Source of the DNA: Paraphysomonas bandaiensis
Lineage: Eukaryota; Chrysophyceae
Length of the DNA stretch: 64,000 bases
Assembly (NCBI GenBank): GCA_965644295.1
Contig: CBFFRP010000281.1
Coordinates: forward strand, 62,001 to 126,000
Direction: 5' to 3'
Shown here in pieces: positions 22,473 to 34,332 of this stretch; position 1 is the stretch's first letter; each line of letters starts with the position of its first letter. A program made the position numbers and the translations under genes. Under the pieces are notes generated by a model. It did no database searches. It worked only from the letters and a program-made list of their open reading frames with translations, and was not told the DNA's origin.

Positions 22473-22677
22473 GTATGTATGTATGTATGTATGTATGTAT
22501 GTATGTATGTATGTATGTATGTATGTATGTATGTATGTATGTATGTATGTATGTATGTATGTATGTATGTATGTATGTATGTATGTATGTATGTATGTAT
22601 GTATGTATGTATGTATGTATGTATGTATGCACACTTGGTGTGTGTATGTATGTATGTATGTATGTATGCACACTTGG
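22473..22677. repeat. (GTAT)39 microsatellite plus duplicated flank
   Basis: A perfect run of 39 GTAT units spans 22473-22628. It is followed by GCACACTTGGTGTGTG, a second short GTAT run, and the same 16-bp block again. Frames across it encode only repetitive Tyr/Val/Cys/Met or His/Thr/Ile strings. Confidence 0.98.
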
Positions 22678-24634
22678 TGTGTGTTATGTACGGCGATGTA
22701 TGTGTGTACTGTACGAAGGTGGGTAGGTACTGCTGTAGGTGGGGTTGTTTGTGATTCTTCATTGTACTCGTACAGTACACAACAGTCTTCGACTATAATC
22801 CACCAACGAAATAGTAAATTACGTATCTGATTGGTCCAATCGATATATGCATCGCTGCTCGTGTATGCATCTGTAAGACCAGCTAGAGCTAGTTGTACTC
22901 TACAAACTCAATCAGTTACAGTCTATTTATAACCCTTATAATCTCTCTATAGCAATGAGCACTCTCCACGTATATATGAGTGTTAATTACAAGCATATTT
23001 TCCAATATAATGATACATACACCAGCAGAGGACTACATTAGACTACACTAGATTAAACTCTGTCTCCAGTTGTGCCCCTGACATACTGATGGCTGATGGG
23101 GAAGGTGAGTCATTGATTTGTATGTAGCCAGTATTGGCTTGGCAGCATAAGGAGATACACTGGATACATGCAAGCTACTATCTAACGTCCTCCAGTATGT
23201 CAGGGGCACAATCGGAGATGGCGTATGTGCATGTATTTGCATATGCGGATGAAGCTAGAGACACGATATATCATCGATGAGGGCTGGTTACATTGAGTTT
23301 GTAGCGGGAGGACGCTTACTTGTCAATCGAGAGAGTTGTCGAGGTGATGAGCAGAAAATCTATGACAGTTATTAAGAGATCATAAATGAGTTGAGTATGG
23401 GAAGGCTTGCTGAAACATCGCGGTAAGTCTTGTTAGGTTTTTGGTGGTTTTATCCGTCAATTATGTCTCCTGATGTGAACATTCTATCTACAGCATTGAC
23501 TTGAGAGGGAGTGTTGGTTGTGTATCATATTTGTAAGGAATTGAAAGCTGTTTTTCTAAGGTACTTTTAATTTTTGTCGTTATTTGTATAATACAGTATA
23601 TGGAAGTAGTATTACATTAATTAATTAGATGGTATGGATTACTAAAACTTTATATATATAGATATGATAATAGATTTAGAGAATGACGATGAATGAGAGA
23701 TACGACACAATTTTATTAATAATTATTAAGTGTGATCACTGTTCAGTTGCTTACGTTAAATCATTCAATAAATACACTAAACTATGATATCAAACGAGAT
23801 ATTAGATATGCGATAAAATCAGGTGAATAATTCCAATACGGTTGAAAGATTTTTCAGTAGATCTAAGATTGTTATGACTTATGACTGATTTGCACAAGAG
23901 TATGACTCCTCGGTAGTTAGAGGTACTTATGTTTTTACACATGAATCGTCACCTCTGAAATGAAATTACAGTTGAGCAAGCTATGTTGCAGCTAACGTAT
24001 AGCTACTTGAGTATGTAGTTTAGTGTCAATATGTTGCAATTCGATTAATTGGGACAGCAAGTAGTAATTACAGTTGTAGTTGACTACAATCTGCGCTAAT
24101 TAATTGACAACTCAGCCTGAAGAGTAGGCCACATGAATAATCAGATGACAAGTTTTAGTCCAACGATACCTTATGGTAGCAATTATACAGCAGCAGTAGG
24201 TAGTAGGTAGTAGTTCGCACTTGAGTACAAAGGAGTCTATAGTATATTCTATACAATAATACAATATAAAATATGGTACACTCTATTGACTTCTATTACT
24301 GATTCTGTTGATGTTTGTTTCCCCTGAGTATTTCCCTGATTTCATTACAATCGCAACAATTTCAGTGAATACATCATTGTATTGTCTTTGTATTATGATG
24401 AGCGACTCGACAATACACAAATATCCTCAGACCGCTTTGTGTTGATCACAGAGCTGACCATTAGTCAACGCATATTCTTTACTTATGTAATCAGTAACCA
24501 CTGGTAGCCAGCATTCATTCAAGCGGTGTACGCTTTTTTCTGAGAGTTTCGTGGGATGACTAATTCCATATGTATTTCTTCTTGTTTTAGCAATTGCTAT
24601 ACTACAATCGTTGAGTATTTCTATCACGAATATA
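22678..24634. other. AT-rich intergenic region
   Basis: About 2 kb downstream of the LRR gene. Apart from the inverted repeat at 23064-23217, I see only AT-rich sequence with short simple repeats and no coding frame or RNA gene I can support. Confidence 0.5.
23064..23217. repeat. 25-bp terminal inverted repeats, small MITE-like element
   Basis: CTCCAGTTGTGCCCCTGACA at 23064 continues to 23088 and is matched by its reverse complement at 23193-23217 with two mismatches. The total length of 154 bp without coding capacity suits a miniature inverted-repeat element or a hairpin RNA. I could not find a target-site duplication. Confidence 0.55.
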
Positions 24635-27600
24635 TTATTTACAATGATGCGGTACTGATAAAGGGTTTCCACTAAATTTAAAGAATTTCAGTTTCAGGGC
24701 TTGGTGTATCCTAGTCGGAAGCATGCGTAGTCTATTATTCGATACATCTAAAGCTTCCAGTCTTTCTAATTTTATAATGTCATTTCGAATCTCTTCAACA
24801 CTATTATCTTGCATGTACAGTTCTGTCAAGGACTTTAATCTCAGCACCGATTTCGGAAAATCTTTAAATCTGTTGTGTGATATATCTAGAATCTTCAAAT
24901 TCAGTAAACAGCTTATTCCTTTAGGTAGCAATGATAACTGGTTCCAAGATAGACTCAAACGCTTCAAATTCGTCAATAAAAGGATGTGCTTTGGAAACGT
25001 AACTAAATCATTGTGACTTAATGTGAGGGAGCTCAATGGAGTAAGCTGACAAATAGACAAAGCCACTGTGCCATTGAAACTATTTCCGAGTTCAGCAACA
25101 AGTGGGGCTGATTTTGAATTTCCAATGTCCACTGCTTCACACTTCGCAAAACAATTACATAGCTTTACGGCACACTCAGTGGCGATGGATGACAGTACAA
25201 GAGAGTCGCGGGCAAATGACTCACGTAAGTGCTTATATCGTTCAACAGACTCTCCAACAGAAGATATGTCTAAAGGGGCATACGAGGAATCCATGAGGGC
25301 ACAATTAAAACCAGCAGTCGGGTGTGAGCATTCAACCAATGCGCTATGAAGCTGATACAAGAAATCGAAATTTTCAGTGACAAAAATGTGTCTGGACAGC
25401 TTGTACAGAATGTCGGGTGTATATGTCAGTGATAACGAAGAGGCGGTAATAGACTCCATAAGTAAATCGGCTATAATATAACTAACCTTTTCATCGCTAG
25501 GGAACTGATCCGATATGTGCAACAGGGATGGCACCACGGCGTCACCTGAAAGCAGTAACTCAGCCATGCTATCTTTATTTAAAACGAACTCTCGGAATGT
25601 ATTGGCCAGAATACCATGCATTTGACAGCGACGTAAGACTAAACGTAGGAGAGAACTCTCAAACGAAAATAAATTCAATCCACCAATATGCTCGGACAGC
25701 AGATCTAAGGGGTCTGAATTCTTCTTTCCAATATGTGACACGCTTAGTGCATTGGTAAACACAGCGCGGGCGCTACTTGAGGAGTCATTTAATAGGCCTC
25801 CTATCATCAGTACACTGTACATGCTGTGCAGGCGAAGGACAAAGTCGCGAGGCAGGTCGCTATCCCCCACCAGCAGATGTTGAAATATTGATACCATGTG
25901 GCCTGTATCCGCACTGCTGGTGTATGCACCTGCTAAACTACTTACGTATAGCCACAGGGCGATAGCAACCTCATATACAAGGTTGCAGTCACTATCCTTT
26001 CTGCACTCTACTATGGAATTGCGGGCCATTGAGACAACGTCGGAAACATCGGCACAAACCTCAGCAAAATCATTTATAGTCAAACCAGAATAAAAAGTCA
26101 TCGGTGCTCCCAACACGACACTATAAAGTACCCTATCATTAGTCTCCGTATCACAGCGTCCAATATGAAATGCCAGTTTCGGATGCACTATCTTAGAGGC
26201 AAGCTGCATGTACTGCTCAAGCGCTATATTTCCAAGCAAAAGGCGGCCTCCAAGTTCCTGAAGTCGTACCTGAATATCAGATATCCATGTACGGTCGTCA
26301 TGTTGGATAGGAACAGAGGGAACAGAAAATGATGTTCGTTCGAAGAAACTATTGAGAGCTAGCAGATTGGCAGATATGGCAGCAGGCTTCACACAACACA
26401 TCCAAGTATACACGATAGAAGTATCTAAGAATCCACCGCTTTCTGCGAATAGTAATGTGCACCACCACACACACTGAGCAGACACATCAGATGCATGAGA
26501 AGTGCGATTTTCATCGAGTACAATAGTGAACCGGCCGCCACGGTGTGCTGCAGTAAAAAGTAAGGCTATGAGGTACAATACTTCATATCACCGAACTCTA
26601 CCTTCTAATGAAACTGCAATATCTACAGCTGTGACGTCACAGTGTGCACGTTTCAGAATATCCAAAACTCTAATCCCTAGCTGAGGTGCTTTCTCCATCA
26701 GGGAGCGGCAATTCATCACAGCTGTATTCCTAACAAGAAAAATAACGAATGACTCCACAGGACAACTTCAATAACGAACCCTCGTACCAATCAACTGTTG
26801 GTACAAATACGGCACTGTCATCATCACATGCACGGAGAATTCTATCTCCGATATATTCTCCGGTCAGCATCAGATACAAGAGTACGGCCCACAAAATGTT
26901 TGAGGTAAATGTCAGTGACATCCCTGAGCCCTCATCAGCAATAATCTTCATGATATCTCGACAACTAAAGCCCAGAACAGAAAAATCTGGCCAGTGTACT
27001 TCTAGAGATCCTTCAGCAGAATGCATACGTGTGAAGGGGGTACAAGAAGGGTGAAAAGGTAGAGAAGAATGTGGAATGTACAATAACTTTGCCAAAAACA
27101 CACACGCTAAGTCTCCTGAACAGGTAGCCCACATGCCCCTTGCCAATCCCAGGGCTGCAAATGTGAGGGTATAAACTCCTAGCCCATTTCCCAGCATATG
27201 TGACTGTGATGAAGAATCCTGCGCATCACTGCTAGTACTAAAATCGTTATTTGTGGAAATTCTCGATTCTCTTGTAAAGGGAGGTGTACTTGCCAGGACT
27301 CTTTCCACTGCAGCATGGATCGCCCAAGATCGCGGGAACCGCGACAATATTCGTAGTAGTGTCTCATGCGTAGGCTGCAATTCAGGCGATAGCAACTCAA
27401 TATGAAGGAGATAAACTATCCAGGCTCGCTCATCCATCCGGCAGGAGAGGTCATTATCAAGATTTGAACAGAGATTCGTTAATGCTGCATCCAACAAGCT
27501 TTCGGTCCCTTCTCTGCCTGCGGATATACTTCTCTGAAGACAGTCACGCACCCAAACAGCATTAAGACGCATCGGTGAAAAGCCATATATATACCAGAGT

Positions 27601-28670
27601 TTTGAGAATAACTTCCCAAGGGTTGAGATTTTCACTTGTTTCAACAGCTGCAATATAGTTTTCTACCCAGTAGCTCTCGTTTTCCCCCTACGGACACGTC
27701 GGTCACGTAGTGAATATAATTCGTAGCCTCAAAAGAAAACGTATGCTACGCACACAGAAAACTCATCTACACACCTGAGATGTAAGAGGAGACGAATACT
27801 GGAATCTTACGTCTCTTCGGCCCAAGTACTTTCTTACGATCCCGCCATCCGAATTACCCCTTCCCCCCTGCTCTCGCTCTTTGAGGTATTTCCGATACTC
27901 AACTTTCCTATACACCGTTCGTTTGGAAGACTGGGTTGCTTCAGAAATCGGAGGTAAGGGTGTACTAGTGTCGCCAAGATGTTGAAATCTACAGTTCTAA
28001 ATATTCAAGTGATAGTGAGACCGAGAAGCGATAGTGAATGCCCCACAGAGAAGGCAAAAAAAAGTACCTCGTCCGTGCACCTTCCACACAGTTCATAGGT
28101 ACATAACGGGAGCATAGGGTCTACACGCATAACACCACTACCATTAGTTTCCAAGATAGCTTCAGACTGGCTCCTTTCATTGCCGCCTTCACTGCTACTA
28201 AGGAACATTCCAGCATGTGAGAACAACGCCGACCCTTTTGCAGTACAGATCGCATTGTACATTGTCACATTCCACCATAGATTATCCAATACATCGCGTC
28301 TATTCGTATCCTGAGAAGATGTTTCTGAAGATCTCTCTAAAGATGACTCTGATTTAGTGTGTGTGTTATCTCCAGAGACTGTTATTAACTGACAGTAAAG
28401 AGATGAGAGTTTCCTTTTAGTTTGTGATTGTTGTGAAGATAACAATGAAACTCTTTTCTCTGCTTTATCAATCAAATCACGTGATTCTTTTACATTAATT
28501 TCAGTCTCTATAATACAATTAAATGGCTATATATGTTTATATATATGTATATACAGACCGCGTATGAGGGAGTCGATGGTACGTATACGACGAGCTAGTT
28601 CTAATGCTTTCCGTTCAGTAGATTGTAAATGTGATTCTGCAGATCGAAGAGCACTCTCTAATCCATTCAT
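24635..28670 (-). CDS. helical-repeat protein with C-terminal leucine-rich repeats
   Basis: Six exons: 28670-28559, 28507-28068, 27996-27775, 27647-26788, 26729-26602 and 26547-24635. They join in phase across introns of 51, 71, 127, 58 and 54 bp and give 1,224 residues. The start is the ATG at 28670-28668; the N-terminus (about residues 1-70) is charged and looks coiled-coil. The long middle is alpha-helical and ARM/HEAT-like in texture but not assignable to a family. The last 140 residues hold six 23-residue LRRs, for example LTNLKRLSLSWNQLSLLP and LLNLKILDISHNRF, and the protein ends just after SGNPLSVP. It has no signal peptide or TM segment, so it is probably a cytosolic scaffold. Its start faces the next gene across a 356-bp spacer. 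Confidence 0.85.
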
Positions 28671-29026
28671 ATCTGTACTATTCACTTATAGGACTATGTT
28701 ACTTCTCTATATCTCAACTATCTTAAGGTCACTACACGCTTACAGGCCTTGAATGAGAAGCAATAAATGTCCAATTTTGATATTAAAAAAACATACATAT
28801 TCAGTTTTTGAACCCATAAAAATGTAAAATCAGTAGTTTTCAACTAAAATATACAGTATATAGGACTGATAGTACATGGTATATACAGCAGAGTATCATT
28901 TGATGGTTACTGTATGTATGTATGTATGAGTGAGTGTGTGTACATGCAGCAGTGCAATGAACCGTCTCTCAGCTATTACTATAAACAACTGCATACAACT
29001 AATGTGGAAGAAGACAATTGCACCAT
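28671..29026. promoter_or_regulatory. shared spacer between two divergent genes
   Basis: A 356-bp AT-rich spacer between the start codons of the LRR gene (-) and the membrane protein gene (+). It must hold both promoters. I see a short GTAT run near 28916 but no motif I can name with confidence. Confidence 0.4.
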
Positions 29027-29803
29027 ATGCTAACATTATCATATAGATGCACACTATTTGCAGTGTTCTCTCTTACATGCACACATATATGTTATGCCAT
29101 ATCGACATGTTCCACACCTGTGCATATGAGCTCAGGACGCACTGAGTTCTTTCACTCTGAAACAATAGATCTTATTGACAGTGAAGCAAAGCATTTTTGC
29201 TTATTATATTCTATTTCGAATGAGGATTGCCAGCGTCTTATTGACTTCCATCGGTCGAAGTGCTTCCAGGATGCAAGTGATGGTGGTGAGGGAGGGTCCG
29301 ATGACAGTACAGAGGATGGAGACAATAGTGTAGAACCCTCAACAGTTTCTGATGTCGAGGGTGAGACTACGGGTATACCAGATGATGAGTCAGAAATGCG
29401 TGATACCAGGCCTTCATCTGTGGACTATTCTCAACGCCACGGTCCCGTGCTCTCTGTGACGAAGGAAACAATTACACAGAAGTTGCAAATGTTCGTGGGA
29501 GAAACACCTTCTCAAGCCGTCTCTCGCTTTTGTGGGATGTATCAGCTTGAGGAATCACAATGCACTGAAGTGCGAGAACATTTTTATGGGTTGTGTCGCC
29601 GTTCGAACATTGAACACGATGATATTAGCGAGTTCTTTCCACCTGATACAGAGGACAGTCAACGCTCGTTCGTTGATCAAACCGAGGCAGCTATAACTGA
29701 TTACTTTTCCTTTGTCAAACCGTTTGTTGAAGAGTACTGGAATTGGATTGCTCTTGCAATTGTTGTTTTTTACGTTGTTATGGATAATCAACATATTTTG
29801 TAG
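29027..29803 (+). CDS. secretory-pathway single-pass membrane protein with duplicated Cys motif
   Basis: A single exon of 258 codons starting at the ATG at 29027. The N-terminus, from MLTLSYRCTLFAVF to about residue 24, looks like a cleavable signal peptide. A C-terminal hydrophobic segment (WIALAIVVFYVVM) is followed by a very short tail, which suggests a type I membrane protein with almost no cytosolic part. The lumenal part has two copies of one motif separated by a Ser/Asp/Glu-rich linker. The motif is FC, two residues, Y, then C, three residues, an F/H position, and C again; see KHFCLLYSISNEDCQRL and SRFCGMYQLEESQCTEV. Each copy may form disulfide bonds. I do not recognise the family, and the function is unknown. 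Confidence 0.75.
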   Translation: MLTLSYRCTLFAVFSLTCTHICYAISTCSTPVHMSSGRTEFFHSETIDLIDSEAKHFCLLYSISNEDCQRLIDFHRSKCFQDASDGGEGGSDDSTEDGDNSVEPSTVSDVEGETTGIPDDESEMRDTRPSSVDYSQRHGPVLSVTKETITQKLQMFVGETPSQAVSRFCGMYQLEESQCTEVREHFYGLCRRSNIEHDDISEFFPPDTEDSQRSFVDQTEAAITDYFSFVKPFVEEYWNWIALAIVVFYVVMDNQHIL

Positions 29804-30352
29804 CTGTGTATTTGTGGAAAATTGATTGTGAATAAGTAGAAAGTTTTTGGGGTATTGTCTTGCACCCCTTTATTATCTTTGCACCACAATATGAAGATTT
29901 TATATATGAAATTTGATTTCAAGTAGAGAATGCTAATGAATGAAAACTGGTATTAGATTCATCGTTTCACGTACATCTCTAACGCGAACAAGATATCAAT
30001 CGACTGAATAATTATCAGATAATTACTGTACAATGCTCTATTCAACCGCTCCTTGCTATTGTACTATTAGCCTTTATTCCTCATGTGAGGTTTATTATAA
30101 CTATAACTAATAATTTTACCTTCTAACTAAAACGAAGTATATAGTTAATTGAACACTCCTAAGACTAGCGTTAAAACTTATATACAGTACTAAGTGCACT
30201 TTAGAGAGGCCGGGTAATGTACACCATTACATATGATAGACGAATGCTATTTACTATACGACATATAATAATACTAATAAGAATAAAAGAATTATTCAAT
30301 TATATCGAAAAATATTCTAGCATTTACAAGCAAAGCACTGATTAATAAAAGT
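29804..30352. other. spacer between two convergent genes
   Basis: A 549-bp AT-rich spacer between converging gene ends. Nothing beyond probable 3' untranslated sequence is visible. Confidence 0.5.
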
Positions 30353-32092
30353 CTACATGAACGACACATCAGGCTCACTACTTATATCTACACCATGAAC
30401 ATGCTTCACAATATACTGCTCGCTGTAAGCACTATGCTCCCCTCTCTGAAACAAAAATCGATTTATATAGTAGTACGTTATCAGCTCCATGCCTACCGTC
30501 ATTTTTACTCGGCGGAAGAAAAAATTTTTCCCAGGATTGGAAGCGTTGCACAGAATAACCCCAGGATAAGGATTTAGACCACCAACAGAAATAACGTTTT
30601 GAAGACTGATGTCGGTTATTGTGACTAGTGGATTAGTTGGGCACGTTTTATCCAAGGGATATTTCATCGAACACCCTGCACGCAGCCATGATTGAGGAAA
30701 TTAAAAACTAGAAACAGTTCAACCAGCGTAATATCCATTAGGCTCACTCATTTGTTGAGGACCAATCCATATTGGCCACCACATTGCATCATACATTTTT
30801 ATGTTTTCATAGGATATGTTCGCAACCATCCCTCGTCCTTCGTTACCTGGGTTGGATCTTCAGTAGCAACAGATATTACATATGTTTATTTTGTGATAAA
30901 CTCACTTTATGTGAATGCCTTTGAGTGGCCTGTGCATGGTGATGTTTCTGAAGACAACATCCCGAACGCAATGATTATATTTACTTGGAGGAACTAAGGT
31001 AAAATTAAAATACAAAACATTGTTTGCAAAAAATTTCATACCAGATCCGACTGTTAGCCCAACTCCGTATGTAACGGTCAGGTTTTCAACAAACCCACTC
31101 GCGCAAGTGCAATACAAAAAATTTCTGAGGAATATAAAAGTTATTTTACGTCACAGGCAATACCTATGCCGTACTCTTTACACGGCTTGAACGCTACCAC
31201 ATCGTCAAAATTAGTTATAAATCCGTTGTATATATGAACATTTGACGCTCTGGCATCAATTCCATCCGTGTTTAGAGGGAAAGTTGGTATTCCAGAACCC
31301 GTGAGGGTCCCACCTTGGTCATTGTCATATATATACTGAACAGCATAATAGCTAATGGATACCTGTCAGCTGCTTCATAATGTCATCTTGTTTTTGAATA
31401 TCAACGTGAATAACAAAATTTCGAACAACGATATTTCGACAATCTGTAAGTTAAGACAATTACAACGACAATATTGATGGCGAAGTAGACCCAATACCTT
31501 GGAAAAATAAATGAAACCTTGGACTGTTGACAAACGTAAGTCCATCAATAAGAATATTCTCGGAAGTGGTCCAATATATCATGGACCCCCTTGTATCTTT
31601 ATGATGACATGTAGGGAATGCACAACTTATGGCCCACCACCACCAGTTGTATCCCTAACAGAACACATATAATTTCCGTACATCACAACAACTTCAACTT
31701 GCAACCTGTCCATCAATTGTTCCGGATCCCTTGATAGTAATATTTGATGCATTTGTCATGTCAATTTGATTTAATGCATACCCATCATCATCAATTGGCC
31801 ATAAAGATATACTTGAGTGTGCAGTGAGTATTCCATCAATAACAAACGTGATATTATGGATATTAGTTTGTTTCAATGGACCAAAATAAAACTGCTTTGA
31901 AGGTACATATACAACACGATCAGTTGTATTTATAGAAGCTGCTTCAAATGCCATTTGTATTGCTAGTGTATTTGCAGTGGCTACTATAAAATCAGGTTCT
32001 TCTGATGTTGATATCGCTCCAAAGTATGTGATATCATATCGGGCATTAATTGTTAAGGTAATGACGAGTAAGATTGTTATTAGAAGAAACAT
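30353..32092 (-). CDS. secreted GH28 polygalacturonase-like protein lacking the catalytic His
   Basis: Nine exons: 32092-31706, 31654-31498, 31443-31363, 31313-31175, 31124-31042, 30993-30906, 30857-30724, 30675-30497 and 30445-30353. The introns are 48-54 bp; the last one (30446-30496, 51 bp) is in frame and could be retained. The product is about 446 residues with signal peptide MFLLITILLVITLTINA. GH28 enzymes hydrolyse pectin through three aspartates plus a His and an R-I-K motif. Here NTDGID (residues 223-228) and the DD pair (245-246) are kept. The usual GHG is GVG (275-277), and RIK reads HIK (310-312), followed by SNPGNEGRGMVANISYENI, a strong family match. It could be an inactive or altered enzyme, a pectin-binding protein, or a variant clade. 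Confidence 0.88.
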
Positions 32093-32637
32093 GCTGGTGA
32101 TTGGGAGAGTTGTGTTTAATAGAGCACCTTACATATATATATATGCAGATATATGTATGTATGTCTATGTATGTATGTAGATGTATGTGTGTGTCTTGTT
32201 CGTAGGCCAATTCACATATCAATTCGATTACTATATTCTGACCTGATCAGACACTTCGGACTTCATGTACAGGTACAGAAGAGTGGTGGGTGTGAATGAT
32301 AGACTGTGTATGTGTATATGATCTTATGGGATCTGGTGTGTTAAGATGTCCACAATATATTCTATATGGGATACTTCTACGTACACGTACAGCAGCAGTG
32401 TACATCTGTACATAATACTTGTACATTGCTGTGTACATATGTATATGTATGAAGGATACTTGTATACTCTGTAGAATTGACACTGCTGAAGTACACAGGT
32501 ACATTGTACTTTTATGTCCAATCATATGGCTCACTAAACTGTAAAATACATATGATTGGTGGATACCCTTAGGCCACATGTACGATAGTATGGCATGCAG
32601 GCTCTATATACTAACTGTATGAGTCTGGCCTATCCAC
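32093..32637. promoter_or_regulatory. spacer between divergent GH28 and antiporter genes
   Basis: A 545-bp spacer between two outward-reading start codons, with short TATG microsatellite runs near 32150-32190. It contains the promoters of both genes by position only; no specific motif is recognised. Confidence 0.4.
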
Positions 32638-34332
32638 ATGCATATTACTCTCCATAACCCTCTCCTCACACTACAACATCGTACACATCTATTCCAAACT
32701 GCTGCATGTTTACTTAATAAATCTTCTAACCCAACTATCAAAGTATCCAACTTCACTATGACCACACCTCTTCATGCCTTTTACGCGATATTAGAGTTAG
32801 TATTTTTGTATAGTACAGCGAGAGGGTTCGGGTACATTCTATCACATGTTCCTAAGGCTATTATGGTGTGTTACAGAAAGATAAATAAGGATAATAGTTC
32901 AGATAGTGAAACAGTAACAGCTCCTCTATTACCTGATTTTTTAGGCATGCTCATTGCTGGAGTCTTTCTGGCAAATATTCCTGGCGACTTGTTGCGCCAT
33001 ATTCCCGATTTATGGTCAGCTTGTATTCGAAAAGCTGCACTTACTGTAATTCTTGCAAGAGCTGGACTTAATCTTGATGTAGAAGCTCTACGCAAAAGAG
33101 GTACAATAACTCTTCGTCTGGCAAGCATGCCGTGTCTTGCCGAGGCCACAATTGCTGCCTTCGTAACCCGCTTGTTTCGACCAGAAACTTCTTGGGGGTT
33201 CTGTTTTTGCTTGGGTTTTATTCTTGCTGCTGTTAGTCCTGCTGTTGTTGTTCCTTCTCTTCTCACTCTGCAAGATGCTGGGTATGGTGTTGACAAAGGA
33301 ATACCGACGTTGATTTTGGCGGCTGCATCTCTTGATGATGTACTTGCCATATGTGGTTTTGGCGTCGCCATTGACATTGCATTTGCGAAATTAGAAGGAG
33401 GTAGCCAAAGCAATGTGGTGTGGATAGCGATGAAAGCCCCCATATCTATTATTGGTGGCCTCGCAGTTGGATATATAACGGGCTATATGCAGTACTATGT
33501 GTGGCGAATAAACTGGTCGGTGGCAATACCTAGAATATGCACTGAAAACTCCTCTTCGCGCTTTAGCACTGAATCAAGGGCCGCTATGTTTTTAGTAATA
33601 TCGCTTGCAGTTGTGTTTGTTGCGTCAACATATGGATTTGATGCTGGAGGTTACCTTACAGTTATGGTATCTGGCTTCGTTGTGGCCACAGCTGCAAAAG
33701 GGGACGACGAGGGGAATGCAGCTTTGGCTAAAGGCGCAGCAGAAGTCAGCAATGGTTTTAAAATTCTATGGGGTTATATTATGCCGGCTCTGTTTATGTT
33801 AATTGGAGCCCAAGTTAATCTGTCCGACATCTCACAGGGAGATTTCAGTACCGCTGTATATGTCTTGTTAATTGCTGTAACTCTTCGTGTTGCTGTCACA
33901 CTTTTCGCTGTATCTCCAGGGTCCAAGCTATCCACTTTAGAATCTATCTTTATTGCAGTAGCATGGTTTCCCAAGGCAACTGTACAAGCTGCTTTAGGAT
34001 CCGCAGTTCTCGACCGTGCCTATAATCTAAATGTACAAGATGATGGTGACTCAGATGCTGAAAGTGATGCCAAGAATGCTGGTAGATTAATTTTAACAGC
34101 TGCTGTATTGGCTATTTTGGTCACAGCGCCGATAGGGTCAATTGGAATATTTGCATGTGGACCGCGGTGGTTACATCGAAGTGAAAATAATGCCCACAAT
34201 ATATATAAGGGCTCAACTAGAGTGGTTAGAGATGATTCCAATTCGCAACTGGATGTAGGCGAAGGTACTGATTTGGATGAGGAGTATGTCGCGCTTCAGA
34301 TAGAGAAACATGAGGAAAGAAATATTTTGTAA
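32638..34332 (+). CDS. cation/proton antiporter of the CPA2 (SLC9B/NHA-like) type
   Basis: A single exon of 564 codons from the ATG at 32638. A second in-frame ATG at 32758 opens directly before the first hydrophobic stretch (TTPLHAFYAILELVFLY) and may be the real start, giving 524 residues. About twelve membrane segments are visible. Family marks include PDFLGMLIAGVFLANIPG, KAALTVILARAGLNLD, an AVSPAVVVPSLLTLQDAG segment, GIPTLILAAASLDDVLAICG with the paired aspartates that carry ions in CPA2 proteins, and AWFPKATVQAALGSAVLD. The tail is acidic and cytosolic. It should exchange Na+ or K+ for H+ across the plasma membrane or an organelle membrane. The family is well supported; substrate and membrane are not. 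Confidence 0.92.
   Translation: MHITLHNPLLTLQHRTHLFQTAACLLNKSSNPTIKVSNFTMTTPLHAFYAILELVFLYSTARGFGYILSHVPKAIMVCYRKINKDNSSDSETVTAPLLPDFLGMLIAGVFLANIPGDLLRHIPDLWSACIRKAALTVILARAGLNLDVEALRKRGTITLRLASMPCLAEATIAAFVTRLFRPETSWGFCFCLGFILAAVSPAVVVPSLLTLQDAGYGVDKGIPTLILAAASLDDVLAICGFGVAIDIAFAKLEGGSQSNVVWIAMKAPISIIGGLAVGYITGYMQYYVWRINWSVAIPRICTENSSSRFSTESRAAMFLVISLAVVFVASTYGFDAGGYLTVMVSGFVVATAAKGDDEGNAALAKGAAEVSNGFKILWGYIMPALFMLIGAQVNLSDISQGDFSTAVYVLLIAVTLRVAVTLFAVSPGSKLSTLESIFIAVAWFPKATVQAALGSAVLDRAYNLNVQDDGDSDAESDAKNAGRLILTAAVLAILVTAPIGSIGIFACGPRWLHRSENNAHNIYKGSTRVVRDDSNSQLDVGEGTDLDEEYVALQIEKHEERNIL

Noticed and set aside
22372-22830. Long open frames on both strands over the GTAT microsatellite
   Set aside because: They encode only four-residue periodic strings forced by the tetranucleotide repeat; no gene evidence.
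26548-26601. N-terminal extension of the last LRR-gene exon
   Set aside because: This stretch is a 54-bp intron with GT-AG ends; joining to 26602-26729 gives a consistent phase.
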